Shown here: positions 52,725 through 62,329 of the stretch, piece after piece
Layout: every line of letters begins with the position of its first letter
Numbering within the stretch: position 1 is the first letter of the stretch
Assembly: GCF_046054195.1 (NCBI RefSeq)
Contig: NZ_JBEQCS010000001.1
Location: forward strand, 62,001 to 126,000
Direction of reading: 5' to 3'
DNA: 64,000 nt
DNA from: Celerinatantimonas sp046054195
GTDB taxonomy: Bacteria > Pseudomonadota > Gammaproteobacteria > Enterobacterales > Celerinatantimonadaceae
Program-made: the position numbers and the translations under genes
The notes under the pieces: generated by a model
The model's input: the letters and a program-made list of their open reading frames with translations, nothing else
What the model was told of the DNA's origin: nothing
The model's database searches: none

Positions 52725-53135
52725 ATGTTGCAGGTCAAACCCGGCGTTGCTATCGATGAGGATGCCATCAAAATTTCTCAGATAAGAGCAAGTGGTCCTG
52801 GTGGGCAGAATGTGAATAAAGTCGCGTCTGCTGTGGAACTGCGCTTAGATATTGCGCAAAGCGGTTTAACTCAAACTCAGCAGCAGCGCTTGCTGCGTTA
52901 TTCAGATCAGCGCATTACTTCTCAAGGGGAGATTGTGATTAAAGCGCAGATGCACCGCACTTATCAGCTTAATTTAGACGATGCGAAACAGCGGCTGGTT
53001 GAGCTGGTGGCTAAGGCGCTGCATCAAAATAAAAAACGTAAGAAGACCAAACCAACCAAGGCGTCGGTGCGTCGACGCCTTGATAAGAAAAGTCAGCACA
53101 GCTCTAAAAAAGCGCTGCGCTCAAAAGTTCTCTAA
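52725..53135 (+). CDS. arfB: alternative ribosome-rescue peptidyl-tRNA hydrolase ArfB
   Basis: ArfB (YaeJ) frees ribosomes stalled on truncated mRNAs, a back-up for tmRNA. The 136 residues contain the catalytic GGQ in ASGPGGQNVNKV (about 23-34) and a long lysine/arginine-rich C-terminal tail that enters the empty mRNA channel. TAAGGAG precedes the ATG. Its stop lies two bases from the converging asd stop. Confidence 0.95.
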   Translation: MLQVKPGVAIDEDAIKISQIRASGPGGQNVNKVASAVELRLDIAQSGLTQTQQQRLLRYSDQRITSQGEIVIKAQMHRTYQLNLDDAKQRLVELVAKALHQNKKRKKTKPTKASVRRRLDKKSQHSSKKALRSKVL

Positions 53136-53137
53136 TT

Positions 53138-54244
53138 TTAAGCCTGCTGCAAAATATTTAACATCCGGCGCAGTGGTTCAGCGGCGCCCCATAACAGCTG
53201 GTCACCCACGGTAAATGCTGAAATATATTCTCCGCCCATGGCTAATTTACGAATTCGGCCGATAGGCACACTTAGCGTCCCTGTCACTTTTGCAGGCGAA
53301 AGCTCTTGCATGCTCAACTGTTTTTCGTTGGCAATCACTTTTACCCACTGATTATGCTCGGCTAAGATGGATTCAATTTCACTGACCGGCAAGTCTTTTT
53401 TCAGCTTAATGGTCAGTGCTTGAGCATGGCAGCGCATCGCGCCAACTCGTACACACAAGCCATCGATTGGCACTGGGGTATCGCTTTGGCCTAAAATTTT
53501 GTTGGCTTCAGCCTGCGCTTTCCACTCTTCTTTGCTCTGGCCAGATGGCAGTTCGGCATCAATCCATGGAATTAGGCTGCCCGCTAGCGGTACACCAAAC
53601 TGGTCGGTTGGAAAGCTGTCTGAGCGCATTTTAGCGGCAACTTTGCGATCGATTTCCAAAATCGCTGAAGATGGCGAGCTTAGCTCTGGCGCGACACAAT
53701 CGTGTAACTCACCCATTTGGCTAAGCAGTTCACGCATGTTGCGAGCACCGGCCCCAGATGCGGCTTGATAGGTCATCGGGGTGACCCATTCGATTAAGTC
53801 TTTTTCAAATAAACCGGCCAGCGCTATTAGCATCAATGAAACGGTGCAGTTACCGCCGACGAAGGTTTTTGTGCCTTCGGCCAATGCTTTGTCGATAACA
53901 TGGCGGTTAACCGGGTCGAGAATAATAACGGATTCATCAACCATGCGCAGTGTCGATGCGGCATCAATCCAGTAGCCTTGCCAGCCTGATTCGCGTAATT
54001 TGGGGTAAGTAGCTTTGGTGTAATCACCGCCCTGACAGGTGACAATCACATCCATTTTTGCAAGTTCTTCAATCGATGAGGCATCTTTTAACGGCTTGCT
54101 ATCGCCAATTTCTGGACCCTTCTGTCCGACTTGTGAGGTGGTGAAAAATACGGGGGTGATTTTGGCAAAATCATTTTCTTCTTGCATCCGTTGCATTAGT
54201 ACGGAACCAACCATTCCGCGCCATCCCACAAAACCTACATTCAT
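53138..54244 (-). CDS. asd: aspartate-semialdehyde dehydrogenase
   Basis: Reduces aspartyl phosphate to aspartate semialdehyde for lysine, methionine, threonine and diaminopimelate synthesis. From ATG 54244 (MNVGFVGWRGMVGS) it has 368 residues, the enterobacterial-type length; a frame reaching 54307 has no Shine-Dalgarno. The active-site Cys133 is in GGNCTVS, and the conserved RVGAMRCHAQALTIKLK carries the substrate-binding region. Monocistronic. Confidence 0.96.
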   Translation of the reverse strand: MNVGFVGWRGMVGSVLMQRMQEENDFAKITPVFFTTSQVGQKGPEIGDSKPLKDASSIEELAKMDVIVTCQGGDYTKATYPKLRESGWQGYWIDAASTLRMVDESVIILDPVNRHVIDKALAEGTKTFVGGNCTVSLMLIALAGLFEKDLIEWVTPMTYQAASGAGARNMRELLSQMGELHDCVAPELSSPSSAILEIDRKVAAKMRSDSFPTDQFGVPLAGSLIPWIDAELPSGQSKEEWKAQAEANKILGQSDTPVPIDGLCVRVGAMRCHAQALTIKLKKDLPVSEIESILAEHNQWVKVIANEKQLSMQELSPAKVTGTLSVPIGRIRKLAMGGEYISAFTVGDQLLWGAAEPLRRMLNILQQA

Positions 54245-54515
54245 GGTTGCCTGTCCTCGCTCAAATTTATTGTTGTTCAGTGAAATTGGGCAATCTGCAT
54301 TACCCATCCATTATGTATGACTTATCACATTAACATTGCTGATACGGGATATCTATACATCAGAGCTAAACAGAAGGGATGATTAAACGTGGCATAAAAG
54401 CTAGCAAATATGGCTATAAAATAGCTAAATCATGGTTAAGATCGCTGGCTTTTTCAGATGGTGCAGAGAGGCAAAGAGGTTGTTTTGCCAAGATGGAAGT
54501 TAAAAGTTAAAACGT

Positions 54516-54537
54516 GGGGCAATTAAGTCATTGCCCC
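54516..54537 (-). terminator. terminator after phoU
   Basis: GGGGCAAT (54516-54523) pairs with ATTGCCCC (54530-54537) around a 6-base loop, seven bases beyond the phoU stop. The rest of the 54245-54543 gap, upstream of asd, shows no gene. Confidence 0.72.
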
Positions 54538-54543
54538 AAACCA

Positions 54544-55275
54544 TTATTTTTTAGCTGGCGGAGTGACATCGGACAGCAGTTTTTCTAGCGATTCGCCGTC
54601 AACATGGCGGAAGTCTTTGCCTTTGACCAGATAGAATACAAATTCACAGATATTCTGCACTCGGTCGCCAATACGCTCAATGGCGCGGGCACAGAACATT
54701 CCGGTCATCACATTCGGAATGGTCCGAGGGTCTTCCATCATGTAGGTCATCAACTGGCGCACAACACCTTCATATTCACGATCTACTTTTTTATCTTCGC
54801 GATAAACCTGGATCCCTTGTTCTAAATCCAATCGAGCTAATACGTCCAAGACATCATGAAGCATCTGAATGGTGTGATGGCCCAATGATTCAAGGCTAAC
54901 CAACAGGGTTTGATGCTGATTAGAGAATTTTTCCAGCGCAGTACGACAGATTTTATCGGCTTCATCACCAATGCGTTCCAGCTCAGAGACGGTTCGAATG
55001 ATTGCGATAATTAATCGCAGGTCACTGGCGGTTGGCTGGCGTTTGGCAATAATCTGCGTGCAGGCTTCATCGATGCTAACTTCCATCGCATTGACTTTTT
55101 GGTCATTGTCGATAACTGTTTGTGCCAGTTCCGCATCGCCTTTGTTCATCGCTTTAATTGCATCGACGAGCTGTTTTTCGACGAGCCCACCCATGGTTAA
55201 AACTTGGTTGCGTACTGATTCGAGCTCAGCATTATATTGAGCCGAAATATGTTTATTGATGTTGAGATTGTCCAT
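54544..55275 (-). CDS. phoU: phosphate signalling regulator PhoU
   Basis: Peripheral cytoplasmic protein that links the Pst transporter to PhoR and dampens the Pho response when phosphate is plentiful. The 243 residues form two three-helix PhoU repeats, each with an E/D-rich metal-binding motif (ELERIGDEADKI near 95, and AIERIGDRVQNI near 198). AGGAG precedes the ATG. It is the last gene of pstSCAB-phoU, 17 bases after pstB. phoBR are not in the window. Confidence 0.96.
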   Translation of the reverse strand: MDNLNINKHISAQYNAELESVRNQVLTMGGLVEKQLVDAIKAMNKGDAELAQTVIDNDQKVNAMEVSIDEACTQIIAKRQPTASDLRLIIAIIRTVSELERIGDEADKICRTALEKFSNQHQTLLVSLESLGHHTIQMLHDVLDVLARLDLEQGIQVYREDKKVDREYEGVVRQLMTYMMEDPRTIPNVMTGMFCARAIERIGDRVQNICEFVFYLVKGKDFRHVDGESLEKLLSDVTPPAKK

Positions 55276-55292
55276 TATTTAGGCTCCTGATA

Positions 55293-56069
55293 TTAACCAT
55301 AACGGCCGGTAATATAGTCTTCTGTTTGTCGCTGGCCTGGCGTTGTAAATAATGTATTAGTGTCGTTAAATTCAATCAGTTCACCTAAATACATAAAGGC
55401 AGTGTAGTCAGAGCAGCGCGCCGCCTGTTGCATGTTATGGGTTACGATAACGACGGTATATTCTGATTTTAGCTCACTAATCAGCTCTTCGATGCGCCCG
55501 GTCGAAATTGGGTCGAGGGCAGAGCATGGTTCATCAAGCAGTAATACTTCGGGACGAATGGCAATCCCTCGGGCAATACACAGACGCTGCTGCTGACCAC
55601 CAGAGAGGCTGTTGCCGCTGTTATGCAGCTTGTCTTTGGTTTCGTTCCACAAGGCTGCTTTTTCTAATGCCCATTGAACGCGTTCGTCCATTTCTGGGCG
55701 AGACAGTTTTTCAAATAACCGAACACCGAAGGCAATATTGTCATAAATCGACATCGGAAATGGCGTCGGTTTCTGAAAGACCATCCCAACCTGAGCGCGT
55801 AACAGCGCAACATCTTGGTTATCAGCCAGAATATTTTTGCCATCAAGCAGAATTTCACCTTCTGCTTGTTGCTCTGGGTAGAGGTTATACATTTTATTAA
55901 AGGTACGCAGCAATGTGGATTTGCCACACCCTGATGGACCGATAAAAGCGGTCACTTTATTGGTGGCGATATCCAAATTGATATCTTTTAGCGCATGGAA
56001 TTTACCGTAGAAGAAATTCATGTTGCGCACTTGAATTTTGGGATCAGTGATCGGGGTTTCAGTACTCAT
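55293..56069 (-). CDS. pstB: phosphate ABC transporter ATP-binding protein PstB
   Basis: ATPase of the high-affinity phosphate importer. The 258 residues hold Walker A GPSGCGKST (about 43-51), Q-loop VFQKPTPFPMSIYDN, signature SLSGGQQQRL, Walker B VLLLDEPCSALDP and IVTHNMQQA. It ends RQTEDYITGRYG, typical of PstB. It lies 42 bases after pstA. Confidence 0.97.
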   Translation of the reverse strand: MSTETPITDPKIQVRNMNFFYGKFHALKDINLDIATNKVTAFIGPSGCGKSTLLRTFNKMYNLYPEQQAEGEILLDGKNILADNQDVALLRAQVGMVFQKPTPFPMSIYDNIAFGVRLFEKLSRPEMDERVQWALEKAALWNETKDKLHNSGNSLSGGQQQRLCIARGIAIRPEVLLLDEPCSALDPISTGRIEELISELKSEYTVVIVTHNMQQAARCSDYTAFMYLGELIEFNDTNTLFTTPGQRQTEDYITGRYG

Positions 56070-56111
56070 TCAAACATCTCTCTTAATCTCGTAGATCCGA
56101 AGGCTAACGGC

Positions 56112-57002
56112 TTATCCACGCTGTTTTTTCGCGAAAATAACGCGAGCTAAAATATTTAGTATCAATACAAACACAGTAATTAATAACACGCCGGCCCAAG
56201 CTAGCTGTTGCCATGAACTAAAGGCGCTCATTGCAAAGTTAAAGATAATTACTGGCAAACTGGCGGTCGGGTTATTTAAGTCTGTGTTGTAGAACTGGTT
56301 CGACAACGCGGTAAACAGCAGTGGCGCTGTTTCCCCAGCGATGCGGGCAATCGCCAGCAGAACCCCGGTAATAATCCCCGATACCGATGATTTTAAGGTA
56401 ATCGATAGGATGATTTTCCACTTCGGTGTCCCGAGTGCATACGCCGCTTCTCGCAAGCTATTGGGGACAAGTTTGAGCATATTCTCAGTGGTTCGAACAA
56501 CAATCGGGATCTGTAACAGCGCTAGTGACAAAACCCCAGCCCAGCCAGAGAAATGGCCGGTATTCATCACCACGATGGAGTAGATAAATAGCCCCACGAC
56601 AATCGAAGGCGCCGAGAGCAAGATATCGTTAATGAAACGAGTCAAGCCCGCCAGTGGTGAGTCTTTGCCGTATTCGGCCAAATAAATCCCGGCTAAAATC
56701 CCCAGCGGCGTCCCTATGATGGTTGACCAAAACACAAACAAGCCACTACCGACGATGGCGTTGGCTAGCCCGCCTTCGGTTGAGTTAGGTGGCGGAGTCG
56801 ATTCGGTAAAGAGCTGCAAACTTAACCCTGAAACCCCTTTAGTTAACGTTGAATAGAGGATCCAAGCGAGCCAGAACAGACCAAAGATCATCGTCAATAG
56901 TGATAAAAACAGCGCAATACGGTTTTTAACACGACGTTTGGCCTGCATTTTGGTGCGTGAAATGGCTATTTTCTGTTTTTGTAATTCGGCGGTAGTGCTC
57001 AT
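56112..57002 (-). CDS. pstA: phosphate ABC transporter permease PstA
   Basis: Second membrane subunit of the Pst importer: 296 residues, about six helices, with the EAA loop LREAAYALGTPKWKIILSITLKSS (about 183-206) docking PstB. GAGGG precedes the ATG, which overlaps the pstC stop by four bases (ATGA), indicating coupled translation. Confidence 0.96.
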   Translation of the reverse strand: MSTTAELQKQKIAISRTKMQAKRRVKNRIALFLSLLTMIFGLFWLAWILYSTLTKGVSGLSLQLFTESTPPPNSTEGGLANAIVGSGLFVFWSTIIGTPLGILAGIYLAEYGKDSPLAGLTRFINDILLSAPSIVVGLFIYSIVVMNTGHFSGWAGVLSLALLQIPIVVRTTENMLKLVPNSLREAAYALGTPKWKIILSITLKSSVSGIITGVLLAIARIAGETAPLLFTALSNQFYNTDLNNPTASLPVIIFNFAMSAFSSWQQLAWAGVLLITVFVLILNILARVIFAKKQRG

Positions 57003-57955
57003 GATTTGCGGCCCTCATTTTGTGACAGGCGCAAGACCATCAATTTCGACAACGCCAAAACGATAAAGGTGATAACAAATAAGATGAGGCCTAATTCCAT
57101 CAGTGCTGAGGTATGAAGCCCAGGTCCTGCTTCAGCAAATTCATTAGCCAGAGCGGAGGTGATACTGTTGCCCGGCTGATACAGCGAAAAGCTCGACATA
57201 TTGTAGGTGTTGCCAATGACAAAGGTGACTGCCATGGTTTCGCCCAAAGCTCGTCCGAGCCCTAGCATAATGCCCCCAATCACGCCATTTTTGGTAAATG
57301 GCAACACAATGTGCCAGATGACTTCCCAAGTGGTGCAGCCAAGGCCATAAGCTGATTCTTTCATCATCGGTGGGGTGCGTTCAAACACATCACGCATGAC
57401 TGATGAAATATACGGAATAATCATAATCGCTAGGATGACCCCAGCGCTTAGGATCCCAATCCCAAAAGCCGGGCCTGAGAATAAAAAGCCAATTAGTGGC
57501 ACGTTTGAGAGCAGATCGCCTAGCGGCTGTTGAAAATATTGGGCAAATAACGGGGCAAAAATAAATAATCCCCACATCCCATAAACAATACTAGGAATGG
57601 CGGCTAACAGTTCAATGGCAATGCCCAAAGGACGTTTGAGCCAGTTTGGTGATAACTCCGTTAAGAATAATGCGATTCCGAAACTAACCGGAACAGCAAT
57701 GAGCAGGGCAATGAAGGATGTAACCAATGTGCCATAAATCGGAATCAGGGCTCCGTATTTATCAGCGGGTGGGTTCCACTCTTTGAGCCAAAGGAACGAC
57801 AGCCCAAATTCTCGGATGGTTGGCATCGACGATATGATCAGCGACACAATAATGCCACCGAGGACTAACAGTGTCACAATCGCTGCGATACGAACGATCG
57901 CAGAAAATAGTCGGTCAGTTAGTTTGCTGGGCGCTTTTCTTAGCGGTTGCACCAT
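56999..57955 (-). CDS. pstC: phosphate ABC transporter permease PstC
   Basis: First membrane subunit of the Pst importer, 318 residues with about six helices. It has the conserved LAAIPSIVYGMWGLFIFAP (about 113-131) and the EAA loop MKESAYGLGCTTWEVIWHIVLP (about 197-218). It follows pstS by 103 bases, which include a hairpin. Confidence 0.96.
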   Translation of the reverse strand: MVQPLRKAPSKLTDRLFSAIVRIAAIVTLLVLGGIIVSLIISSMPTIREFGLSFLWLKEWNPPADKYGALIPIYGTLVTSFIALLIAVPVSFGIALFLTELSPNWLKRPLGIAIELLAAIPSIVYGMWGLFIFAPLFAQYFQQPLGDLLSNVPLIGFLFSGPAFGIGILSAGVILAIMIIPYISSVMRDVFERTPPMMKESAYGLGCTTWEVIWHIVLPFTKNGVIGGIMLGLGRALGETMAVTFVIGNTYNMSSFSLYQPGNSITSALANEFAEAGPGLHTSALMELGLILFVITFIVLALSKLMVLRLSQNEGRKS

Positions 57956-57992
57956 AACTCTCTCTATTTATTGCTAACTTAATATAAACAAA

Positions 57993-58020
57993 TTCCCCTC
58001 CCTTAAAAAAGGGAAGGGAA
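57993..58020. terminator. imperfect hairpin between pstS and pstC
   Basis: TTCCCCTCCCTT (57993-58004) can pair with AAGGGAAGGGAA (58009-58020) apart from one bulge. Probably a partial terminator or RNA-stabilising stem that keeps PstS above the membrane subunits. Confidence 0.55.
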
Positions 58021-58058
58021 CAACTTGTTTAGACGAAGCGTTTGGTATGTGTAATCAC

Positions 58059-59096
58059 TTACCAGATTGCTTTGCCATCAGCGCCTTTAAACTGAGTAGA
58101 CCATTCTTCATGAATGACTTTTACCACAGATTCTGGAAGAGGCGCGTAGTCTAATGATTTTGCTAAGTCTGGATGTTTGAAACCAAAATCAACAAATTTC
58201 ATCACTTCTTTAATTCGTGAAGCATCTTTAGGCTGAGTATGCATCAGGATGAAAGTGCCTGATGTAATTGGCCAAGCATGAGCTCCGGGTTTATCTGTTA
58301 AATCTTGCTGGAATGTTTTAGCCCAGTCAGCCCCTGCAGCGGCTGCACTAAAGTTACCACGAGTTGGGCTTAAAATTTCGCCGTCGTGGTTTTTCATTTT
58401 GGTATAGGTTAAATGGTTTTGTTTCGCGTAAGCGTATTCAACATAACCGATAGCACCACGAACGCGCTGAACAAATGCGGCGACGCCATCGTTACCTTTG
58501 CCACCTAAACCGACTGGCCAGTTAACAGTTGTACCTTGACCTACTTTTGATTTCCAATCGCTGTTTACTTTGGACAGGTAGCCGGTGAATACAAATGAAG
58601 TACCTGAACCATCAGCACGACGCACAACTGCGATGTCAGTTGCTGGCAGGTTAAGCTCTGGGTTCAACGCTTTAATCGCTGGGTCATTCCATTTTTTGAT
58701 TTTACCCAGGTAGATATCACCCAATGTTTTACCATCAAGAACCATTTCATCTGGTTTTACACCAGGGACGTTAATTGCAACAACGATGCCGCCTACAACA
58801 GTTGGGAACTGAGCCAGACCGTCTTTAGCCAAAGTTGAATCAGATAACGGTTTGTCTGATGCACCAAAATCAACAGTGCTTGCATTTATTTGTTTGATGC
58901 CGCCTGATGAACCGATGCTTTGATAGTTCAACTGAACACCAGTTTCTTTGTTATATGCTGCTGCCCATTTAGAATAAATAGGTCCAGCGAAACTTGAACC
59001 TGCACCTGTAATTGTTTGTGCAGCCATAGCTGACAGCGTAGTCAGAGACAGTGTTGCCGCCATAAGACCCGCGACAGTTGTACGCATCAATTTCAT
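58059..59096 (-). CDS. pstS: periplasmic phosphate-binding protein PstS
   Basis: High-affinity periplasmic receptor delivering phosphate to PstCAB. Of its 345 residues the first about 25 are a signal peptide (cleaved after AMAA). The mature start QTITGAGSSFAGPIYSKW and VVRRADGSGTSFVFTGYL provide the phosphate-coordinating Ser, Arg, Asp and Thr. It begins the operon, downstream of a Pho box. Confidence 0.96.
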   Translation of the reverse strand: MKLMRTTVAGLMAATLSLTTLSAMAAQTITGAGSSFAGPIYSKWAAAYNKETGVQLNYQSIGSSGGIKQINASTVDFGASDKPLSDSTLAKDGLAQFPTVVGGIVVAINVPGVKPDEMVLDGKTLGDIYLGKIKKWNDPAIKALNPELNLPATDIAVVRRADGSGTSFVFTGYLSKVNSDWKSKVGQGTTVNWPVGLGGKGNDGVAAFVQRVRGAIGYVEYAYAKQNHLTYTKMKNHDGEILSPTRGNFSAAAAGADWAKTFQQDLTDKPGAHAWPITSGTFILMHTQPKDASRIKEVMKFVDFGFKHPDLAKSLDYAPLPESVVKVIHEEWSTQFKGADGKAIW

Positions 59097-59211
59097 GATC
59101 CCTCCTAATGGGAGCTTTTTGTAGAATCGACATCATTGTCTGATTCATTCAATCGTTTTTAATTAACGTCTTGCAAAGTAGATGAATACGATGACAAGGA
59201 TATTTCTTTTT

Positions 59212-59229
59212 GATGACAGTTTTGTGACA
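59212..59229 (-). promoter_or_regulatory. Pho box upstream of pstS
   Basis: On the minus strand, GTGTCAC-AAAA-CTGTCAT: two PhoB half-repeats with the expected 4-base spacing, 116 bases before the pstS ATG. A further TTGTCAT-like half lies near 59190-59196. PhoB-dependent activation under phosphate starvation is expected. Confidence 0.7.
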
Positions 59230-59555
59230 CACGCTGTAATAGTTTAGTTTTTAATCGCAATTGTGGGGTGTGGGGATATTTTATTTTTTATCTAATAACG
59301 TGCCAATGTGATAGCACAGGCCTTATCAATTGAAAGTTATGAATGCTAGCGCACGATTAGTCAGTTAATTCGGTTGATTTTTCGACGAATTTCTATCCGT
59401 TGACTAAGCTCAATAAGAAGATCCCTCTCATAATTTTATGCATGTCTTAGTCATGAGGGGTTTCTGTCCCTTTTATTGCGCTAACTGCATTTAAGCTGTA
59501 GCAGGTTTCAACAATGACGTAGAGGGTGGATCATTGATCGTATTACGGAGCCGTT
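59230..59555. other. intergenic leader region upstream of glgC
   Basis: No gene recognised in these 326 bases. An 8-bp stem with one G-T pair (about 59425-59432 with 59453-59460) could form in a glgC leader. No confident -35/-10 pair was found. Confidence 0.4.
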
Positions 59556-60806
59556 ATGTCAGAAAACCGCTATTCTCACCTATCGAGTAACCAACTGATT
59601 CGAAGAACCACCGCGATGGTTTTGGCCGGAGGGAAAGGGACTCGACTGCGTGATCTTACTAATCGTGTCGCTAAGCCAGCTATTTCGTTTGGTGGCAAAT
59701 ACCGAATTATTGATTTTACCTTATCTAATTGCGTCAATTCCGGCATTCGCCGAATTGGCATATTAACTCAATACATGGCTCAGGATCTGATTATGCATCT
59801 GCAGTCGGGATGGCAGTTTTTTCATTCTGCTCTCGATGAACAGGTTAGTATCATTCCCGCTCAGCAGCGTACTGGCGAAGAATGGTATCGAGGCACAGCT
59901 GATGCGGTTTATCAGAACCTGGATTTGATTGACAGTAATCGCTTTGACCGCGTCCTTATTTTAGGGGGCGATCATGTTTATAAAATGGATTATTCAAGGA
60001 TGGTTAACTTCCATGCGGAAAACGATGCTGAAGTGACTGTTGCTTGTATTCGCACGCCAATTGCTAAAGCGTCATCTTTTGGCGTCATGGGACTGGCTCA
60101 AGATGGCCGCGTTCTGAGCTTTGATGAAAAGCCTGCTAATCCCAAATGCGACCCACATGACCCGCAACAGGCGTTGGTTTCGATGGGGATCTATGTCTTT
60201 AATACCGACGTATTAGATTGTGAATTACGTAAAGCCCTACTTCAGCCTGGCTATGGGCATGATTTTGGGCACAATATCATTCCATCGCTGTTGTCTAAAC
60301 GGCGTGTCTATGGTTATGTTTTTGGCGCCAAAGGCCACCCTGGCAACAATGGTTATTGGAGAGATGTGGGGGATTTGGACGCCTATTATGAGGCAAGTAT
60401 GGACTTATTAGCGCCAGAACCACAGCTCAATATTTATGATAAAGAATGGCCAATTATCACCGATCAGAAACAGCGTCCCGGTGCCAAATTTGTCTTTGAT
60501 GAAGATGACCGACGTGGTTATGCGGTTGATTCAATGCTCTCTGCTGGGGTGATTGTCTCCGGAGCAGCTGTTCATCATTCACTGTTGTCATTTGATGTGC
60601 GCATCGAAGAGCGCAGTGAAGTATACGATAGTGTGTTGTTGCCGGGCAGTGAAGTCGGTAAACGCTGCTTGATTCATAAAGCGATTATTGGTGAAGATTG
60701 CATTATCCCTGACGGGATGCAAATTGGCGTTGATAAAGAATTGGATGCCAAACGCTTTACTATCTCTGATCAGGGAGTCGTGCTGGTTACCAGCGATATG
60801 TTATAG
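59556..60806 (+). CDS. glgC: glucose-1-phosphate adenylyltransferase
   Basis: Makes ADP-glucose from glucose-1-phosphate and ATP, the committed step of bacterial glycogen synthesis. The 416 residues include AMVLAGGKGTRLRDLT (about 21-36), KPAISFGGKYRIIDF, the GTADAVYQN catalytic region and a C-terminal left-handed beta-helix. ACGGAG precedes the ATG. No other glg gene lies in the window, so it is unlinked or one of two glgC copies. A terminator follows. Confidence 0.94.
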   Translation: MSENRYSHLSSNQLIRRTTAMVLAGGKGTRLRDLTNRVAKPAISFGGKYRIIDFTLSNCVNSGIRRIGILTQYMAQDLIMHLQSGWQFFHSALDEQVSIIPAQQRTGEEWYRGTADAVYQNLDLIDSNRFDRVLILGGDHVYKMDYSRMVNFHAENDAEVTVACIRTPIAKASSFGVMGLAQDGRVLSFDEKPANPKCDPHDPQQALVSMGIYVFNTDVLDCELRKALLQPGYGHDFGHNIIPSLLSKRRVYGYVFGAKGHPGNNGYWRDVGDLDAYYEASMDLLAPEPQLNIYDKEWPIITDQKQRPGAKFVFDEDDRRGYAVDSMLSAGVIVSGAAVHHSLLSFDVRIEERSEVYDSVLLPGSEVGKRCLIHKAIIGEDCIIPDGMQIGVDKELDAKRFTISDQGVVLVTSDML

Positions 60807-60848
60807 ACAAAAAAGTGCGTGCGGCAAGCTTGGTACGCACTTTTTTGT
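60807..60848. terminator. Rho-independent terminator after glgC
   Basis: A 14-bp stem (60807-60820 with 60834-60847) including A- and T-runs, beginning directly after the glgC stop. Confidence 0.88.
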
Positions 60849-60953
60849 TTGCCAAGAGCCTGTTAACTCACGATAGAACTGAGAAGCTATTTGGCTATAG
60901 GCTGCCCATCAAGTAAACTATCGAACTATCTCTTTTTGTCAGGACAAGTTCGT

Positions 60954-61709
60954 ATGAACAAGCACGAGGACGACACTACCGACTTTGGCTTTACCCAAGT
61001 TCAAAAATCTCAAAAGGCCGACATGGTCGCTGATGTATTCCACTCTGTAGCCGCTAAATATGACATTATGAACGATCTGATGTCGATGGGTATCCATCGT
61101 ATTTGGAAGCGTTTCACCATTGACTGTAGTGGGATTCGTCCCGGGCAAAAAGTGCTCGATTTAGCCGGTGGTACTGGTGATTTAACCGCAAAATTTTCTC
61201 GTTTAACCGGGCCTTCTGGACAAGTCGTACTGGCTGACATCAACGATTCAATGCTTAAAGTTGGTCGCGCGAAGCTGCGCAATCGTGGCATTGCTGATAA
61301 TGTTCGTTTTGTTCAGGCGAATGCTGAAGCATTGCCGTTTCCTGATAACACGTTTGATCTGATCACCATTAGCTTTGGTTTGCGTAACGTGACCGATAAA
61401 GACAAAGCGTTGGCATCGATGTTCCGGGTTCTTAAACCTGGTGGGCGGCTGTTGATTCTTGAGTTCTCTAAACCGCAATATAAGCTTTTAAGCAAAGTTT
61501 ATGACCAATATTCGTTTCGCGTTCTGCCGTTAATGGGCAAATTGATTGCACATGATTCTGAAAGCTACCGATATCTGGCTGAGTCGATTCGCATGCATCC
61601 TGGTCAAGAAAAATTAAAATCCATGATGGAACAGGTGGGTTTTGAGAATGTCGAATACTTTAATATGACCGGCGGGATTGTAGCACTGCATCGGGGTTAC
61701 AAATTTTAG
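60954..61709 (+). CDS. ubiE: ubiquinone/menaquinone C-methyltransferase UbiE
   Basis: SAM-dependent C-methylation in ubiquinone and menaquinone synthesis. From ATG 60954 (MNKHEDDTTDFGFTQV), with AGGA upstream, it has 251 residues, as in E. coli; a longer frame to 60891 lacks a site. SAM motif VLDLAGGTGDLT (about 65-76), FGLRNVTDKDKAL and LLILEFSKP are family motifs. First gene of ubiE-ubiJ-ubiB. Confidence 0.96.
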   Translation: MNKHEDDTTDFGFTQVQKSQKADMVADVFHSVAAKYDIMNDLMSMGIHRIWKRFTIDCSGIRPGQKVLDLAGGTGDLTAKFSRLTGPSGQVVLADINDSMLKVGRAKLRNRGIADNVRFVQANAEALPFPDNTFDLITISFGLRNVTDKDKALASMFRVLKPGGRLLILEFSKPQYKLLSKVYDQYSFRVLPLMGKLIAHDSESYRYLAESIRMHPGQEKLKSMMEQVGFENVEYFNMTGGIVALHRGYKF

Positions 61710-61717
61710 GAGTCAAT

Positions 61718-62329
61718 ATGCCTTTTGCTCCATTAATGTCAGCATGTCTGGAGTTAGTTAGTAATCACTATCTTAGTTTGGATGAAAACTCATCCAAACG
61801 CTTAAACAAACTCAGTGGCAAAGTGGTGGCCGTTCAAATTACGCCATTGCCAACTATCTATTTTAATATTGAATCTCATCAGTTAGATGTTCTGAATCAT
61901 TTTGAAGGTCAAAGCGATAGTCAACTGAAGGCATCCGTGTTTAGTGCGGTGAAATTACGCGACCCCAATCGTCTGCCTGAGCTGATTAAATCGGGTGAAG
62001 TTGAACTCACTGGTGATATTCGTGTTATCCAGCAGTTTGCAGCGCTTTTTAGCGACGTTGAGCCCGATTTTGAAGAGAAGTTATCGACACTTATTGGCGA
62101 TGCTCCCGCGCATTTATTGGTGCATCAGCTGCAAAAATTAGTTGAGATGATTCGTGTAAGCTCGGCCCAAAGTGTGGCTAAAGGTGCTGAATTAGCCATT
62201 GAAGAGTGGCGCATTGGCGTTGGCAAAACCGAATTTAATGATTTCTCTTGTGATATTAGTGCCCTGAAATCTCAACTGAATCAATTTGAGGCAAGGTTAA
62301 AGCAGCTGGCGGCTCGACATGGGAATTAA
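61718..62329 (+). CDS. ubiJ: ubiquinone biosynthesis accessory factor UbiJ
   Basis: Lipid-binding SCP2-domain protein that organises the soluble ubiquinone-synthesis complex and likely carries the isoprenoid intermediates. It is 203 residues: SCP2 domain (about 15-115), then a helical C-terminus ending in a probable coiled coil. AGGAG precedes the ATG. It lies eight bases after ubiE and overlaps ubiB by 11 bases. Confidence 0.92.
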   Translation: MPFAPLMSACLELVSNHYLSLDENSSKRLNKLSGKVVAVQITPLPTIYFNIESHQLDVLNHFEGQSDSQLKASVFSAVKLRDPNRLPELIKSGEVELTGDIRVIQQFAALFSDVEPDFEEKLSTLIGDAPAHLLVHQLQKLVEMIRVSSAQSVAKGAELAIEEWRIGVGKTEFNDFSCDISALKSQLNQFEARLKQLAARHGN

